A DNA stretch of 64,000 bases from Paraburkholderia bryophila. GTDB lineage: Bacteria > Pseudomonadota > Gammaproteobacteria > Burkholderiales > Burkholderiaceae. The stretch covers positions 2,914,001 to 2,978,000 of the forward strand of contig NZ_JACCAS010000001.1 of assembly GCF_013409255.1 (NCBI RefSeq), written 5' to 3'. The notes under the pieces were generated by a model. It had not been told where the DNA came from, did not search any database, and worked only from the letters and a program-made list of their open reading frames with translations. Shown piece after piece: positions 50,366-59,027 of this stretch (its first letter is position 1; every line of letters starts with the position of its first letter). Position numbers and translations under genes: made by a program.

Positions 50366-51871
50366 TTACGTGTTGTTGGCGCTGGCCAGTGCACCGGCGC
50401 TGTTGGCGCCGCCGAACAGCGCGGTCAGGTATTGCGAATTGCTGTTGGCACTCGCCATCAAGGTGTTCAGCGCCGTGAACTGCGCCTGATACTGGCTCGT
50501 CAATTGCGCCGTGTAGTCGGCGAGCGCGCTTTGCTGCGTGGCGACGCTCTTCAGATCGGTGTTCAGCCCGGTGTTCTGGGTATCGATGATGCCGCCGGTC
50601 TGCGTGAACGTCGTGATGTCGTTGTTCAACTGCGCGGCGATGCCGGTGGTCGAGTTGAACAGCGAGGCGACCGTTGCCGGGTTGGCCGTCAGCGCGGTGG
50701 TCAGTGTCGGGCTGTCGACCACCAGGGTGCCGTCCGCCGGATCGTCTTTCAACGTGATACCGATCGACGCCAGCGTCGTGCCGGTGCTGCCCGAGCCAAC
50801 GGCGCCGCCGACCACCGACGCCAGTGCGTTCTGGATGGTCAACAGCGTCGAGTCGCCCAGCAGCGGGCCTTGCGACGATGACGACGAGTTATACGAGGTG
50901 AGCGTGGCCATCGTCGTGACGACGGTGTTGTACAGGCTCACGAAGGTGTTGATCGCGCTGCTTTCCGCCGTCGTGTCCGACGTGACGTTCAGCGTCTGCG
51001 ACGTGGTGACTGCCGCCGCCGACAGATTCAGCGTGACGCCCGAAATGGCGCTCGTTACCGAGTTGCTTGCGCTGGTCGCGGCGATGCCGTTGATCGAGAA
51101 CTCCGCGTCCTGCGCGAAGGTGCTTTGCGACCAGGCGTTGCTCGTATTCGCCGAGGTAATGGTCGACTGACCGCCCGTCGTGCTGGCCGTCGACGTCACG
51201 CCGAGGCTCGACAGGCCGTTGTCGCTCGTGACGTTGGTCGTCACGTTGATCACGTTGGCCGCGCCGCTGTTCGCCGAGCGCAGCACGAGGTGAGCGCCGT
51301 CCGTGCCGGTCACGACGGTAGCCGTCACGCCGGGGTTGCCGCTGGCGCCGTTGATCGCGGCCGCAATGCCGGACAGCGTGTTGTTGGTGCTGTCGATGTT
51401 GACATTCACCGTCTGGCTGCCGAGCCCGATCGTCAACGTGCCGGTGCCGAGTTGCGTGGTCGCGCCGAACGCCGCCGACGACAACGCCTGCGAACCGGCA
51501 ATCTGCTGCACGGCGACCGTATAGCTGCCGGCCACGGCGCCCTTGCCGGCCGTCGCGGCGAGGCCGGTGCCGGTGGCGGTGGCGGTGAACGTGGACAACG
51601 TCGAACCGCTCGCCAGACCGGCGATACCGGATTGCAGTGCGCTCAGCGCGGCGCTCAGTGCGCCGTACGCGGAAAGTTTGGTGTTGTCGCTGGTTTGTTG
51701 CGCACTCAGCGCCGCGGCTTGTCCCGCGGTTTTGGCATTCACGAGCGCCGTGACGAGCGACGACACGTCCATCGACGAATTGCCTGTCGAGCCGCTGATG
51801 ATCGACTGAGCGGCCGACTGCAGCGCAGCGTTGGCGCTCGCTGTAGAAGACGTGGTTGAGATCGAGGACAT
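50366..51871 (-). CDS. fliD: Flagellar hook-associated protein 2 / filament cap FliD
   Basis: Encodes 501 residues. FliD forms the cap that folds flagellin monomers at the filament tip. The N-terminal domain (MDVSSLVTALVNAKTAGQAA and KLSAYGALSAALSALQSGIA) and the C-terminal part (ALADYTAQLTSQYQAQFTAL followed by LMASANSNSQYL) are the coiled-coil D0/D1 regions found in the family. The middle is rich in Thr, Ser, Ala and Gly, as in other Burkholderia FliD. It is flanked by fliC and fliT. Confidence 0.95.
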   Translation of the reverse strand: MSSISTTSSTASANAALQSAAQSIISGSTGNSSMDVSSLVTALVNAKTAGQAAALSAQQTSDNTKLSAYGALSAALSALQSGIAGLASGSTLSTFTATATGTGLAATAGKGAVAGSYTVAVQQIAGSQALSSAAFGATTQLGTGTLTIGLGSQTVNVNIDSTNNTLSGIAAAINGASGNPGVTATVVTGTDGAHLVLRSANSGAANVINVTTNVTSDNGLSSLGVTSTASTTGGQSTITSANTSNAWSQSTFAQDAEFSINGIAATSASNSVTSAISGVTLNLSAAAVTTSQTLNVTSDTTAESSAINTFVSLYNTVVTTMATLTSYNSSSSSQGPLLGDSTLLTIQNALASVVGGAVGSGSTGTTLASIGITLKDDPADGTLVVDSPTLTTALTANPATVASLFNSTTGIAAQLNNDITTFTQTGGIIDTQNTGLNTDLKSVATQQSALADYTAQLTSQYQAQFTALNTLMASANSNSQYLTALFGGANSAGALASANNT

Positions 51872-51948
51872 GCAGAGGCTCCAGGCGTCTAGGAATCTGA
51901 AATTGGGTAGTGCGGGATGCTACAGCATCGTGTCTTGCAAATGCACAT

Positions 51949-52018
51949 CGGGAGGCTTGCCTCCCGTTGCTTGAAACCTGGCTGCGCGCCGTCGCTAGAT
52001 AGCCTGGCGCGCAGCCAG
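51949..52018 (-). terminator. Two stem-loops after fliC (probable transcript end)
   Basis: CTGGCTGCGCGCC (51978-51990) and GGCGCGCAGCCAG (52006-52018) are perfect 13-base arms. A second stem, CGGGAGGC/GCCTCCCG, spans 51949-51966. No strong U-run follows, so they may stabilise the abundant fliC mRNA as well as end it. Confidence 0.55.
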
Positions 52019-52031
52019 TACTACGCCACTC

Positions 52032-53180
52032 TTATTGCAGGAGCTTCAGAACTTGCTGCGGGTTCGAGTTAGCTTGCGCCAACACCGAGATACCCGCTTG
52101 TTGCAGCACTTGCGCCTTGCTCAGGTTCGCCGTTTCTTGTGCGAAGTTGGCGTCCGTGATTTGCGACTGTGCCGACGACAGATCGGTCGACTCAGCTTGC
52201 TGCGACGTGGCGATTGCCGTGAAACGGTTCTGCGCGGCGCCCAGCGATGCTTGCAGGTTGTTGACCGTTTGCAGAGCGTTGTCGATGGAGACCATCGCTT
52301 CGTTCGCGCCCGTCACCGTGCTGATGTTCAGGTTCGAGACCGTCGGCGGGCTGTTGATCGCGTTGATCTGCGCCACTGCCGAAGCTTGCGCTGCGGAACC
52401 CGCGCCTGCCGTCGTCGTTGCTGCGGCCTGGAGTGCCAGAGCCGTACCTTGCGTACCCGTACCCGCCGTTGCGCCTGCGCCGAACACTGCAGCTGCGACC
52501 GTTGCGGCGATTGCCTGGTTGTTCTGGTCGGTGAAGGTATAGCCGCCCTTGCCGTCCGACAACACGTTGATTGCCGTGATTGCCGGGCTCGCTGCCGACG
52601 TGTACGTACCCGTTGCGTCGACGCTGACTGCCACCGTGCCGACGGTTTGACCCGTTTGCACCAGGCCGCCACCGATCTTCGCTGCCGACATCGACTGGCT
52701 CAGGTTCAGACTGATGGTCTGGCCAACGTTCGCGCCGACCTGGAACGTCACGTTACCTGCCGAGCCGTCCAGAATGTTCGTGCCGTTGTACGTCGTTTGC
52801 GACGCGATACGGTTTACTTCCGAGATCTGTGCCGAAACTTCCTGTTGCAGTGCGGCCTGGTCGCTCGACGACAGCGTGCCGGTCGATGCTTGCACAGCCA
52901 GCTGACGAATACGTTGCAGGCTGGACGTCAGCGACGACAGTGCGCTCGATGCCGTTTGAATCATCGACACGCCGTCGTTGGCGTTCGACACGCCTTGATT
53001 CAGACCGTTGATCTGCGTTTGCATACGCGTCGAGATCGCCAGACCTGCTGCGTCGTCGGCCGCGCTGTTGATGCGCTTGCCCGAAGACAGACGCGTGATG
53101 GCTTGCGAGAGGGCGCTTTGCGAGCCATTAAGGTTTTGCTGTGCAACCAGCGAGTTGATGTTGCTATTGATTCCGAGCAT
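52032..53180 (-). CDS. fliC: Flagellin (FliC)
   Basis: Encodes 382 residues of the filament subunit. The conserved N-terminal D0/D1 region (GINSNINSLVAQQNLNGSQS, SSGKRINSAADDAAGLAIST) and C-terminal D1/D0 region (AQENFTAIATSQQ-like AAQNRFTAIATSQQAESTDL, then QVLQQAGISVLAQANSNPQQ) flank a shorter, variable surface domain rich in Thr, Ala and Gly. Surface Ser/Thr residues are candidate O-glycosylation sites for the enzyme at 47402-49759. The start ATG 53180 follows AGGAGATTTTC. A sigma-28-like promoter lies about 45 bp upstream. Confidence 0.98.
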   Translation of the reverse strand: MLGINSNINSLVAQQNLNGSQSALSQAITRLSSGKRINSAADDAAGLAISTRMQTQINGLNQGVSNANDGVSMIQTASSALSSLTSSLQRIRQLAVQASTGTLSSSDQAALQQEVSAQISEVNRIASQTTYNGTNILDGSAGNVTFQVGANVGQTISLNLSQSMSAAKIGGGLVQTGQTVGTVAVSVDATGTYTSAASPAITAINVLSDGKGGYTFTDQNNQAIAATVAAAVFGAGATAGTGTQGTALALQAAATTTAGAGSAAQASAVAQINAINSPPTVSNLNISTVTGANEAMVSIDNALQTVNNLQASLGAAQNRFTAIATSQQAESTDLSSAQSQITDANFAQETANLSKAQVLQQAGISVLAQANSNPQQVLKLLQ

Positions 53181-53222
53181 GAAAATCTCCTAAATAAGCC
53201 TTGAGCCCAATACGCCACGTTG

Positions 53223-53249
53223 GCATCGGCGGAAGCACTCGTTCATTGC
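53223..53249 (-). promoter_or_regulatory. Sigma-28 (FliA)-type promoter of fliC
   Basis: On the minus strand GCAA (53249-53246), 15 bases, then GCCGATGC (53230-53223) resemble the FliA consensus TAAA-N15-GCCGATAA. The match is good at -10 and weak at -35. Predicted transcription starts about 35 nt before the fliC start codon. Confidence 0.5.
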
Positions 53250-53447
53250 TGGCCGCCTCAGTGAAGGTTGACGGCGCTCCTAAAAAAAACTTGAGGCACT
53301 TTGTTCAAGGTCTTCCCAATTGTTTTGTCGCCGCGACGCCGTGCCGCATCGCTGTGAGCCGCATGCTGGCTTGCTTGACGGGCTCACTGCAGGGATCGGA
53401 AAGGCGGCGTATTCTCGTTTTATCTTGTAACAAATTCGGGAGAAATC

Positions 53448-54389
53448 ATGCAGAAACGAAAGATTGGGCGCTCCGAATTACAGGTCGCTCCGCTTATGTT
53501 TGGTGGCAATGTTTTCGGCTGGACCGCGGATGAATCGACCTCGTTTTCCATTCTGGATGCGTTCGTCGACGCCGGTCTCGACTTCATCGATACCGCCGAC
53601 GTCTACTCGGCCTGGGTGCCGGGCAACCAGGGCGGCGAGTCGGAAACCATCATCGGGAAATGGTTCCGGCAGAGCGGCAAGCGCGACCAGATTGTGCTGG
53701 CGACCAAGGTTTCGAAGCATCCGCAGCGCCTGGGGTTGTCGGCGGCCAACATTCAGGCGGCGGTCGAAGATTCCCTGCGACGCCTGCAAACAGATTACAT
53801 CGACATTTATTTTTCCCACGACGACGACACGGCCACGCCGCTTGCTGAAACGCTCGGCGCTTATCAAAAATTGATCGAAGCCGGCAAGGTGCGGGTGATC
53901 GGCGCTTCGAACTATGGCGGCGCGCGGATCGAAGAGGCGCTGGCGGTGTCCCGTCAGCATGGACTGCCCGAATATCAGCTATTGCAGCCGGAGTACAACC
54001 TGTATGATCGCGCCGCTTATGAACGTGACATCGAACCGGTGGCGCTCGCCAATCAGCTCGGCGTGGTGGTGTACTACAGCCTTGCGAGCGGCTTTCTGTC
54101 CGGTAAGTACCGCTCGTCGGCGGATCTGGCGAACAAGGTGCGCGGCGGCCGCGTCGAAAAGTATCTGAACGAACGCGGCTTGCGGATTCTGGGCGCGCTC
54201 GACCGGGTCGCCGACCAGCACGGCAGCACACCGGCCACCGTCGCGTTAGCCTGGCTAATCGCACGACCCAGCGTGACAGCGCCGATTGCCAGCGCGACCT
54301 CGGTGGAGCAGCTCAAAAGCCTCGCGGCGGCCGTCCATCTGATGCTGACGGGCGCCGATATCCGCGAGCTGGACGAGGCGAGTGCCTGA
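53448..54389 (+). CDS. Aldo/keto reductase
   Basis: Encodes 313 residues of the AKR (beta/alpha)8 barrel family. The catalytic tyrosine and lysine are seen in FIDTADVYSAW (Tyr 53) and VLATKVSKH (Lys 87). The histidine is in DYIDIYFSHDDD (His 124), completing the Asp-Tyr-Lys-His tetrad with the aspartate in FIDTAD. The C-terminal NADPH-binding motif has SVTAPIASATSVEQL. It reduces carbonyls of unknown identity. The start ATG follows CGGGAGAAATC. It is divergent from fliC and not flagellar. Confidence 0.92.
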   Translation: MQKRKIGRSELQVAPLMFGGNVFGWTADESTSFSILDAFVDAGLDFIDTADVYSAWVPGNQGGESETIIGKWFRQSGKRDQIVLATKVSKHPQRLGLSAANIQAAVEDSLRRLQTDYIDIYFSHDDDTATPLAETLGAYQKLIEAGKVRVIGASNYGGARIEEALAVSRQHGLPEYQLLQPEYNLYDRAAYERDIEPVALANQLGVVVYYSLASGFLSGKYRSSADLANKVRGGRVEKYLNERGLRILGALDRVADQHGSTPATVALAWLIARPSVTAPIASATSVEQLKSLAAAVHLMLTGADIRELDEASA

Positions 54390-54750
54390 CGCGCGGATGG
54401 CCTGGCGCGATCGCTAAACCCCTGGTAGGATGGAGAGTTTCCTGATATCATCGGGAGTGAATTGAGATCTTTGCCTGTTCCGTCAATGTTTTCCGTTGAT
54501 GAAAGGTTGGCGAAACGGCAACAGACGCGACTTTCTGCATACGTCTGTCCGCGTTCGGCGGTGAACTCCCCACCTCTCTTTTCCGGCCTCCGCGGCCGCT
54601 TTGCCTCCGTTTCATTCGTGGTTTGGCCGGGTTCTGCCCGCGTTTGCCTGTTACTGGCCATGAATTGAAACGACCGGAGGGCCGGCGCGTGAGCGGTTTC
54701 CCGCCACGCAACGCAATTAACCCGTATCAAGTGATTGAGTTAGGAATTAC
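54390..54750. other. Intergenic region upstream of rpsU
   Basis: About 360 bp without a credible gene. CCTCTCTTTTCCGG-type pyrimidine-rich sequence and an inverted pair GTCAAT/GTTGAT near 54482-54502 are the only features noted. The rpsU ribosome-binding site is weak (GAGTTAGGAATTAC). Confidence 0.4.
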
Positions 54751-54963
54751 ATGACGACGATTCTTCTGAAGGAAAACGAGCCGTTCGAAGTGGCGATTCG
54801 CCGCTTTCGTCGCGCAATCGAAAAGAATGGCCTGATCGCTGAACTGCGTGAGCGCCAATCGTACGAAAAGCCGACTACGGCACGTAAGCGCAAGAAGGCT
54901 GCTGCTGTGAAGCGCCTGCACAAGCGCCTGCGCAGCCAGATGCTGCCGAAAAAGCTGCACTAA
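54751..54963 (+). CDS. rpsU: 30S ribosomal protein S21 (RpsU)
   Basis: Encodes 70 residues, the usual length. The protein begins [20 protein letters not shown] and ends with the basic tail [18 protein letters not shown]21 takes part in mRNA binding during initiation. In Burkholderia several rpsU copies occur. In this genome region it sits alone, with a terminator that overlaps its own 3' end. Confidence 0.96.
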   Translation: MTTILLKENEPFEVAIRRFRRAIEKNGLIAELRERQSYEKPTTARKRKKAAAVKRLHKRLRSQMLPKKLH

Positions 54964-54975
54964 GCACGCTTTTTT
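54949..54975 (+). terminator. Terminator overlapping the end of rpsU
   Basis: AAAAAGCTGC and GCA-C-GCTTTTT pair with a single bulged C and a five-base loop that contains part of the stop codon. Six T bases follow. The stem starts inside the coding region. Confidence 0.75.
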
Positions 54976-55071
54976 AGCACGGCCGAGCGGCGGTGTGAGC
55001 TTCGAAAGAAGCCACATCGCCGTTTTGCTTTTGGGGCATCTGAAAGCCTTTGGGGCGGTGGTTTGGGGGGA

Positions 55072-55497
55072 TTAAGCGGCGCTTTTCAGCCGCTCGGCTG
55101 ACAGGCTGAATTGGACGGCGATCGAACTTAGTCGCTCGTGCCATTCCCAGGTGCCGAACACGTCGTGGACGTTTTGCAGGCAACTGAGCAGGTCGATGGT
55201 GATCGGGTCGTAGACGTTGAGACGCGCGCGCAGCAGCGCCTTCTTCAGCGCCGACACGCCCACATCCATGTAAGCGGGCACCTGCACGGGCGTCTTGCCG
55301 ATGTAGCGCACGGGAATGCCCTCCATCGCGCTCATGTAGTCGAGCGGCTTGATGAAGCTGCCGACCGGGCAGCCACCGCAATAACCGCGGTAGGCGCCCC
55401 CGCCGCGCGGCAACAGCGCGGCGCGTTTCTGGCCGAGCAGATGACTCACGGCCTGGTCGAAAATCTCCTGATGCGTCAGGAAGCTAAGCGTTTTCAT
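55072..55497 (-). CDS. Conserved-looking hypothetical protein
   Basis: Encodes 141 residues, soluble and without signal peptide. A short Cys-containing motif (GGAYRGYCGGCPVGSF) is near the N-terminus, and Trp/His-containing VFGTWEWHERLSS near the C-terminus. The middle is helical. I do not recognise the family. The start ATG 55497 follows GGGAGACC, a good ribosome-binding site, and codon use is normal, so the gene is believable. It converges with rpsU. The two cysteines spaced CGGC suggest redox or metal chemistry, but this is a guess. Confidence 0.65.
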   Translation of the reverse strand: MKTLSFLTHQEIFDQAVSHLLGQKRAALLPRGGGAYRGYCGGCPVGSFIKPLDYMSAMEGIPVRYIGKTPVQVPAYMDVGVSALKKALLRARLNVYDPITIDLLSCLQNVHDVFGTWEWHERLSSIAVQFSLSAERLKSAA

Positions 55498-55636
55498 GGT
55501 TGGTCTCCCACGCGCTACGCAGCGGTTATTCGTTCTTAGTGCGCATGACGATCAGTATCAGGCGCGCACCGATTAACGAAGCCCCGACTAGCGCAGCGAA
55601 AGACCCTCAATTCGCGGGTTTGGCGCGCGGGCCGTG

Positions 55637-56233
55637 TCAACCCGCCTTGCGGTTGCGCCCCTTCTTGCCAAGCGCCACGCATCGCGCCCGACACATGCAA
55701 CTCGTCTCGTGGTCGTTCACCATGCCGACCGCCTGCATGAACGCATAGCAGATCGTCGATCCGACAAACTTGCAGCCGTAGCGTTTAAGCGCCTTGCTGA
55801 GCGCATCCGAAACTTCAGTCGACGCCGGTGCCTGCTTATACGAAGCCCAATCGTTCTGGATCGGCGTCTGGTCGACGAACGACCACACGAAGTTTGCCAG
55901 CGAGCCGTGCTCGCTCTGAATCTGCTGCACGGCGCGCGCATTGGTGATCGCCGCTTCGATCTTGCCGCGATGGCGCACGATGCTTTCGTCCGTGACCAGC
56001 GCCTCCACGTGTTTCGGCGTAAAGCGGGCAACCTTGTCGATATCGAAGTCGACGAACGCGCGGCGGTAGCCGGCCCGTTTGTTGAGAATCGTCGACCACG
56101 ACAGACCTGCCTGCGCGCCTTCCAGCACCAGCATCTCGAACAGATGCTGGTCGTCGCGCGAGGGCACGCCCCATTCGGTGTCGTGATAGTGTGCGAGCGA
56201 TTCGCTCGACGCCCAGTTGCATCGCTGTGTCAC
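55637..56233 (-). CDS. tag: DNA-3-methyladenine glycosylase I (Tag)
   Basis: Encodes 198 residues. Tag removes 3-methyladenine from alkylated DNA. The N-terminal CNWASSESLAHYHDTEWGVP has the zinc ligand cysteine and histidine region. Later, LVLEGAQAGLSWSTILNKR and GCKFVGSTICYAFMQAVGMV with DHETSCMC are highly characteristic, including the C-terminal Cys/His zinc ligands. The start is GTG 56233, with GGAG about nine bases upstream. The length is near the family's ~190. It is divergent from the BadF-type kinase gene. Confidence 0.95.
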   Translation of the reverse strand: MTQRCNWASSESLAHYHDTEWGVPSRDDQHLFEMLVLEGAQAGLSWSTILNKRAGYRRAFVDFDIDKVARFTPKHVEALVTDESIVRHRGKIEAAITNARAVQQIQSEHGSLANFVWSFVDQTPIQNDWASYKQAPASTEVSDALSKALKRYGCKFVGSTICYAFMQAVGMVNDHETSCMCRARCVALGKKGRNRKAG

Positions 56234-56373
56234 GGTCGTGCTCCTGCGTTGTCATGTCGCCCGCCAGCATAGCCGAAGCCGCATGCAGCGCAAGCTGGCC
56301 ATTCGGCCGATTGCGGGATTGAATCGGACCTGCCACGCTACCCGTTATTCACCTTCTGAACTCTTTCAATTCG

Positions 56374-57255
56374 ATGAACCAAGACCTCTTTCTGATAGGC
56401 GTTGACGGTGGCGGTAGCGGCACGCGAGTGGTGCTCGGCGACGCGCAGGGCCGCGAGCTGGCACAGGCGGCGAGCGGGCCGTCGGGTTTGGGGCTGGGCG
56501 TCGAGCGCGCGTGGCAATCTATCGCGGCCGGCTGCGCTGACGCATTCGCGAGCGCCGGGGTCGCGCTCGACTGGTCGCGCTGCGTGTTGGGTTGTGGTCT
56601 GGCAGGGGTCAACAATCGCGAATGGCTCGCCGCGTTTCGCGCGCAGGCGCCCGCTGTCGCGGGGCTCGCGGTGGAAAGCGACGCCTACACCACCTTACTC
56701 GGCGCGCACGGCGGTGCGCAGGGTGTGATCGTCGCGTTGGGCACCGGCAGCGTGGCGGCGGCGCTCGACGGCGACGGCGAATGCCGCATCATCGGTGGCT
56801 TCGGCTATCCGTCGGGCGACGAAGCGAGCGGTGCGTGGCTCGGCCTGCGCGCCATCGTGCATGCGCAACAATCGCTCGACGGGCGCGCACCCCGCGACGA
56901 TCTCGCGCAAGCGCTGCTCGCCCACACCGGCGCGTACGACCGCGACAGCCTGGTCGTCTGGCTTTGCGAGGCCAATCAGACCGCTTATGCGAGGCTCGCG
57001 CCGATCGTCATCGCGCATCGTACGCATCCGTTTGCCGCGCGTCTGCTTGGCGAGGCCGGTGAGGAAGTGGGCAAGATGATCGCCGCGCTGGATCCTTCGG
57101 CGAGCTTGCCGGCCGCCTTGTGCGGCGGTCTTGGCGCGCCTTTGCGCGAGCATGTGCCGCAGGCTCACCGGTCAAGGTTGCGCGAACCGCTGGCTGACTC
57201 AGCGCATGGTGGATTGCAACTGGCTCAGCGCGAAGCCCAGCGCATGGCGGGTTGA
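56374..57255 (+). CDS. BadF/BadG/BcrA-type ATPase, N-acetylglucosamine-kinase-like
   Basis: Encodes 293 residues of the ASKHA fold. Phosphate 1 motif FLIGVDGGGSGTRVVLGD is at the N-terminus. The phosphate 2 region has VIVALGTGSVAAAL, and the adenosine motif AALCGGLGAPL is near the C-terminus. GGFGYPSGDEASGAWLGLRA is typical of bacterial GlcNAc/MurNAc kinase-like proteins. It probably phosphorylates an amino sugar. There are no adjacent sugar-catabolic genes. The 3' end runs into a 13-bp tandem repeat, and the last codons already look repeat-like, so the C-terminus may be variable. Confidence 0.88.
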   Translation: MNQDLFLIGVDGGGSGTRVVLGDAQGRELAQAASGPSGLGLGVERAWQSIAAGCADAFASAGVALDWSRCVLGCGLAGVNNREWLAAFRAQAPAVAGLAVESDAYTTLLGAHGGAQGVIVALGTGSVAAALDGDGECRIIGGFGYPSGDEASGAWLGLRAIVHAQQSLDGRAPRDDLAQALLAHTGAYDRDSLVVWLCEANQTAYARLAPIVIAHRTHPFAARLLGEAGEEVGKMIAALDPSASLPAALCGGLGAPLREHVPQAHRSRLREPLADSAHGGLQLAQREAQRMAG

Positions 57256-57411
57256 GTTCGCAGGTTAAGCTCGCCGGCTGAGTTCGCCGGCTGAGTTCAC
57301 CGGTTAAGTTCACCGGCTGAATGCACCGGCTGAATGCACCGGCTGAATGCACCGGCTGAATGCACCGCTGAGTTTTCGCGGCTAAGTTCGCCTGCTGATT
57401 TTCACCGGCCG
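57256..57411 (+). repeat. Tandem array of degenerate 13-bp repeats
   Basis: About twelve units of a 13-bp motif with consensus (g/a)t(t/g)caccggctga follow the stop codon of the kinase gene without a gap. Three units (57321-57359) are identical (ATGCACCGGCTGA). Early units have GTTCGCCGGCTGA. One unit is 12 bp and one is 14 bp. Because 13 is not a multiple of three and each unit holds TGA or TAA, stops occur in all forward frames. No coding role is likely. Confidence 0.9.
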
Positions 57412-57486
57412 CGATGAAGACCGCAGCCGCGACTTCGTCAGGCAACGGTAAAATACGCGCTTCGACGCTGCCCGGTTGCTCATACC

Positions 57487-58308
57487 ATGTACAAAGTCAT
57501 TGCCACGGATCTCGACGGCACGCTGCTCAACGCGGATCATCAGGTGGACCCGTTCACGGTCGCCACCGTGCGCAAGCTGGAAAGCGACGGGCTGCACTTC
57601 GTTATTGCAACGGGCCGGCACCATTGCGACGTCGCGGGCATTCGCGACGTGCTGGGCATCAGCCCGTATCTGATTACCTCGAACGGCGCGCGCATTCATG
57701 CGCCGGACAACACCGTGATCCACGCCGACGACCTGCCGCCGGCAATCGTGCAACGCCTGGTGCAGCCGGAAATCGTCGGCGAGCATGGCCGCGTCATCGT
57801 CAACCTGTTCGCCGATCAGGCGTGGTTGATCGACCGCGATGCACCGGATCTGTTGAAATTCCATCAGGATTCCGGCTTCACCTACGAGGTGACCGATCTG
57901 CCGAAACACGACGGCGCCGACATCGCGAAGGTTCTCTACATCGGCGACCCTGCCGATCTGGCGCAAGTCGCAACGAACCTCGCGCGCGAATTCGGCGACG
58001 CGTTGTATGTCACGTATTCGCTGCCGGACTGTCTGGAGGTGATGACATCGAACGTATCGAAGGGGCGTGCGTTGCAGATCGTGCTCGGGCGCCTCGGCGT
58101 GAATGCCGCGCAGTGCGTGGCGTTCGGCGACAACATGAACGACATCGATCTGCTGGAGACGGCAGGTCATCCGTTCATGATGAACAACGCCAACCCGGAT
58201 CTCATCACGCGTCTGCCGAACGTGCCGCGTATCGGCAACAATTTTGAGGCGGGCGTTGCGCACCATCTGCGCAAGCTTTTCTCGCTCAACGACGAGTTGA
58301 TGTCGTGA
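57487..58308 (+). CDS. Cof-type HAD-IIB family phosphatase
   Basis: Encodes 273 residues. HAD motif I is IATDLDGTLLN with the catalytic aspartates at 8 and 10. Motif II is HFVIATGRHH, the motif III region is in SKGRALQIVLG with its lysine, and motif IV is VAFGDNMNDIDLLETAG. A cap domain lies at about 80-190. These Cof-like enzymes dephosphorylate sugar phosphates or pyridoxal phosphate. The start ATG follows GGTTGCTCATACC, a poor ribosome-binding site. A GGTAAAATA element about 40 bp upstream may be a -10 box. The gene is followed by a strong terminator. Confidence 0.93.
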   Translation: MYKVIATDLDGTLLNADHQVDPFTVATVRKLESDGLHFVIATGRHHCDVAGIRDVLGISPYLITSNGARIHAPDNTVIHADDLPPAIVQRLVQPEIVGEHGRVIVNLFADQAWLIDRDAPDLLKFHQDSGFTYEVTDLPKHDGADIAKVLYIGDPADLAQVATNLAREFGDALYVTYSLPDCLEVMTSNVSKGRALQIVLGRLGVNAAQCVAFGDNMNDIDLLETAGHPFMMNNANPDLITRLPNVPRIGNNFEAGVAHHLRKLFSLNDELMS

Positions 58309-58317
58309 GCTGAAATG

Positions 58318-58360
58318 AAACCGGCCCGGTTCCATTTTCATGGAAGCGGGCCGGTTTTCT
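58318..58360 (+). terminator. Terminator after the Cof-type phosphatase
   Basis: AAACCGGCCCG and CGGGCCGGTTT form an 11-base stem, with an inner TTCCAT/ATGGAA extension. TTTT follows. It is a strong hairpin between convergent genes. Confidence 0.9.
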
Positions 58361-58439
58361 GTGTGAGCCGTTCGAAAACCCGGGCAGCGCACTGCTCAAT
58401 CATTCGGCGGCATCGCAGAGCGCGCTACGCGCCGAACGA

Positions 58440-58742
58440 TCAACCGTGCCATCCACCGCGGTAACCGCCGCGATCGTCGTGGCCCCAGCGGCGATCGTTA
58501 TGATCCCAGCCGCGCTCATCCCGGTGGTCACGGCGGTAGTAATCACCGCGATCATAGCGATGGTCCCAGCCGCCATTGCCGTAGTAAACCGGTTGCGGGG
58601 CTGCATAAACCGGAGCGGGTTGCGCATAAACCGGTGCGCCGAGCGACAGGCCGATGTTCAGATCCGTATGCGCTTGCGCGACACCGCATACGCCGACCGC
58701 GAGTCCGGCGGCAACCAGCAAGTGAGTGACGATGCGTTTCAT
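58440..58742 (-). CDS. Small exported His/Tyr/Asp-rich protein
   Basis: Encodes 100 residues. The signal peptide has hydrophobic core LLVAAGLAVGVCGVAQA, with cleavage after AQA (residue ~24). The mature part begins with PAPVYAQPAPVYAAP-like proline-valine repeats, followed by a low-complexity region of His, Arg, Asp, Tyr and Gly (YDRGDYYRRDHRDERGWDHN). This is common in small Burkholderia envelope proteins of unknown role. The start ATG 58742 follows AGGAGAACAAC, a strong site. The function is not known; metal or proton binding is conceivable. Confidence 0.7.
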   Translation of the reverse strand: MKRIVTHLLVAAGLAVGVCGVAQAHTDLNIGLSLGAPVYAQPAPVYAAPQPVYYGNGGWDHRYDRGDYYRRDHRDERGWDHNDRRWGHDDRGGYRGGWHG

Positions 58743-59027
58743 GTTGTTCTCCTGTGAGGCGACGAGTGTTTGTCGCACAGGATCAATGTACGCATGCCGG
58801 CACGCGGTGACTGCGACGAGATGTTACGGACTGCAAGCATCTTCACAGGGTTGAAAGCTCACTGAAGCTTGGTCCACGCCCCACCTCACTGCATGATCTC
58901 TGCAGCCAACTCGCTGTTCCATAAGCGATTTCAGCACGTCGACGAATGAAGAACCGCAACGGCGCAAAGATTCGCCAGGAACCTGGCCGCCGTGCCCGTA
59001 ATCGCGACTTACATCTGTATTACCGAA

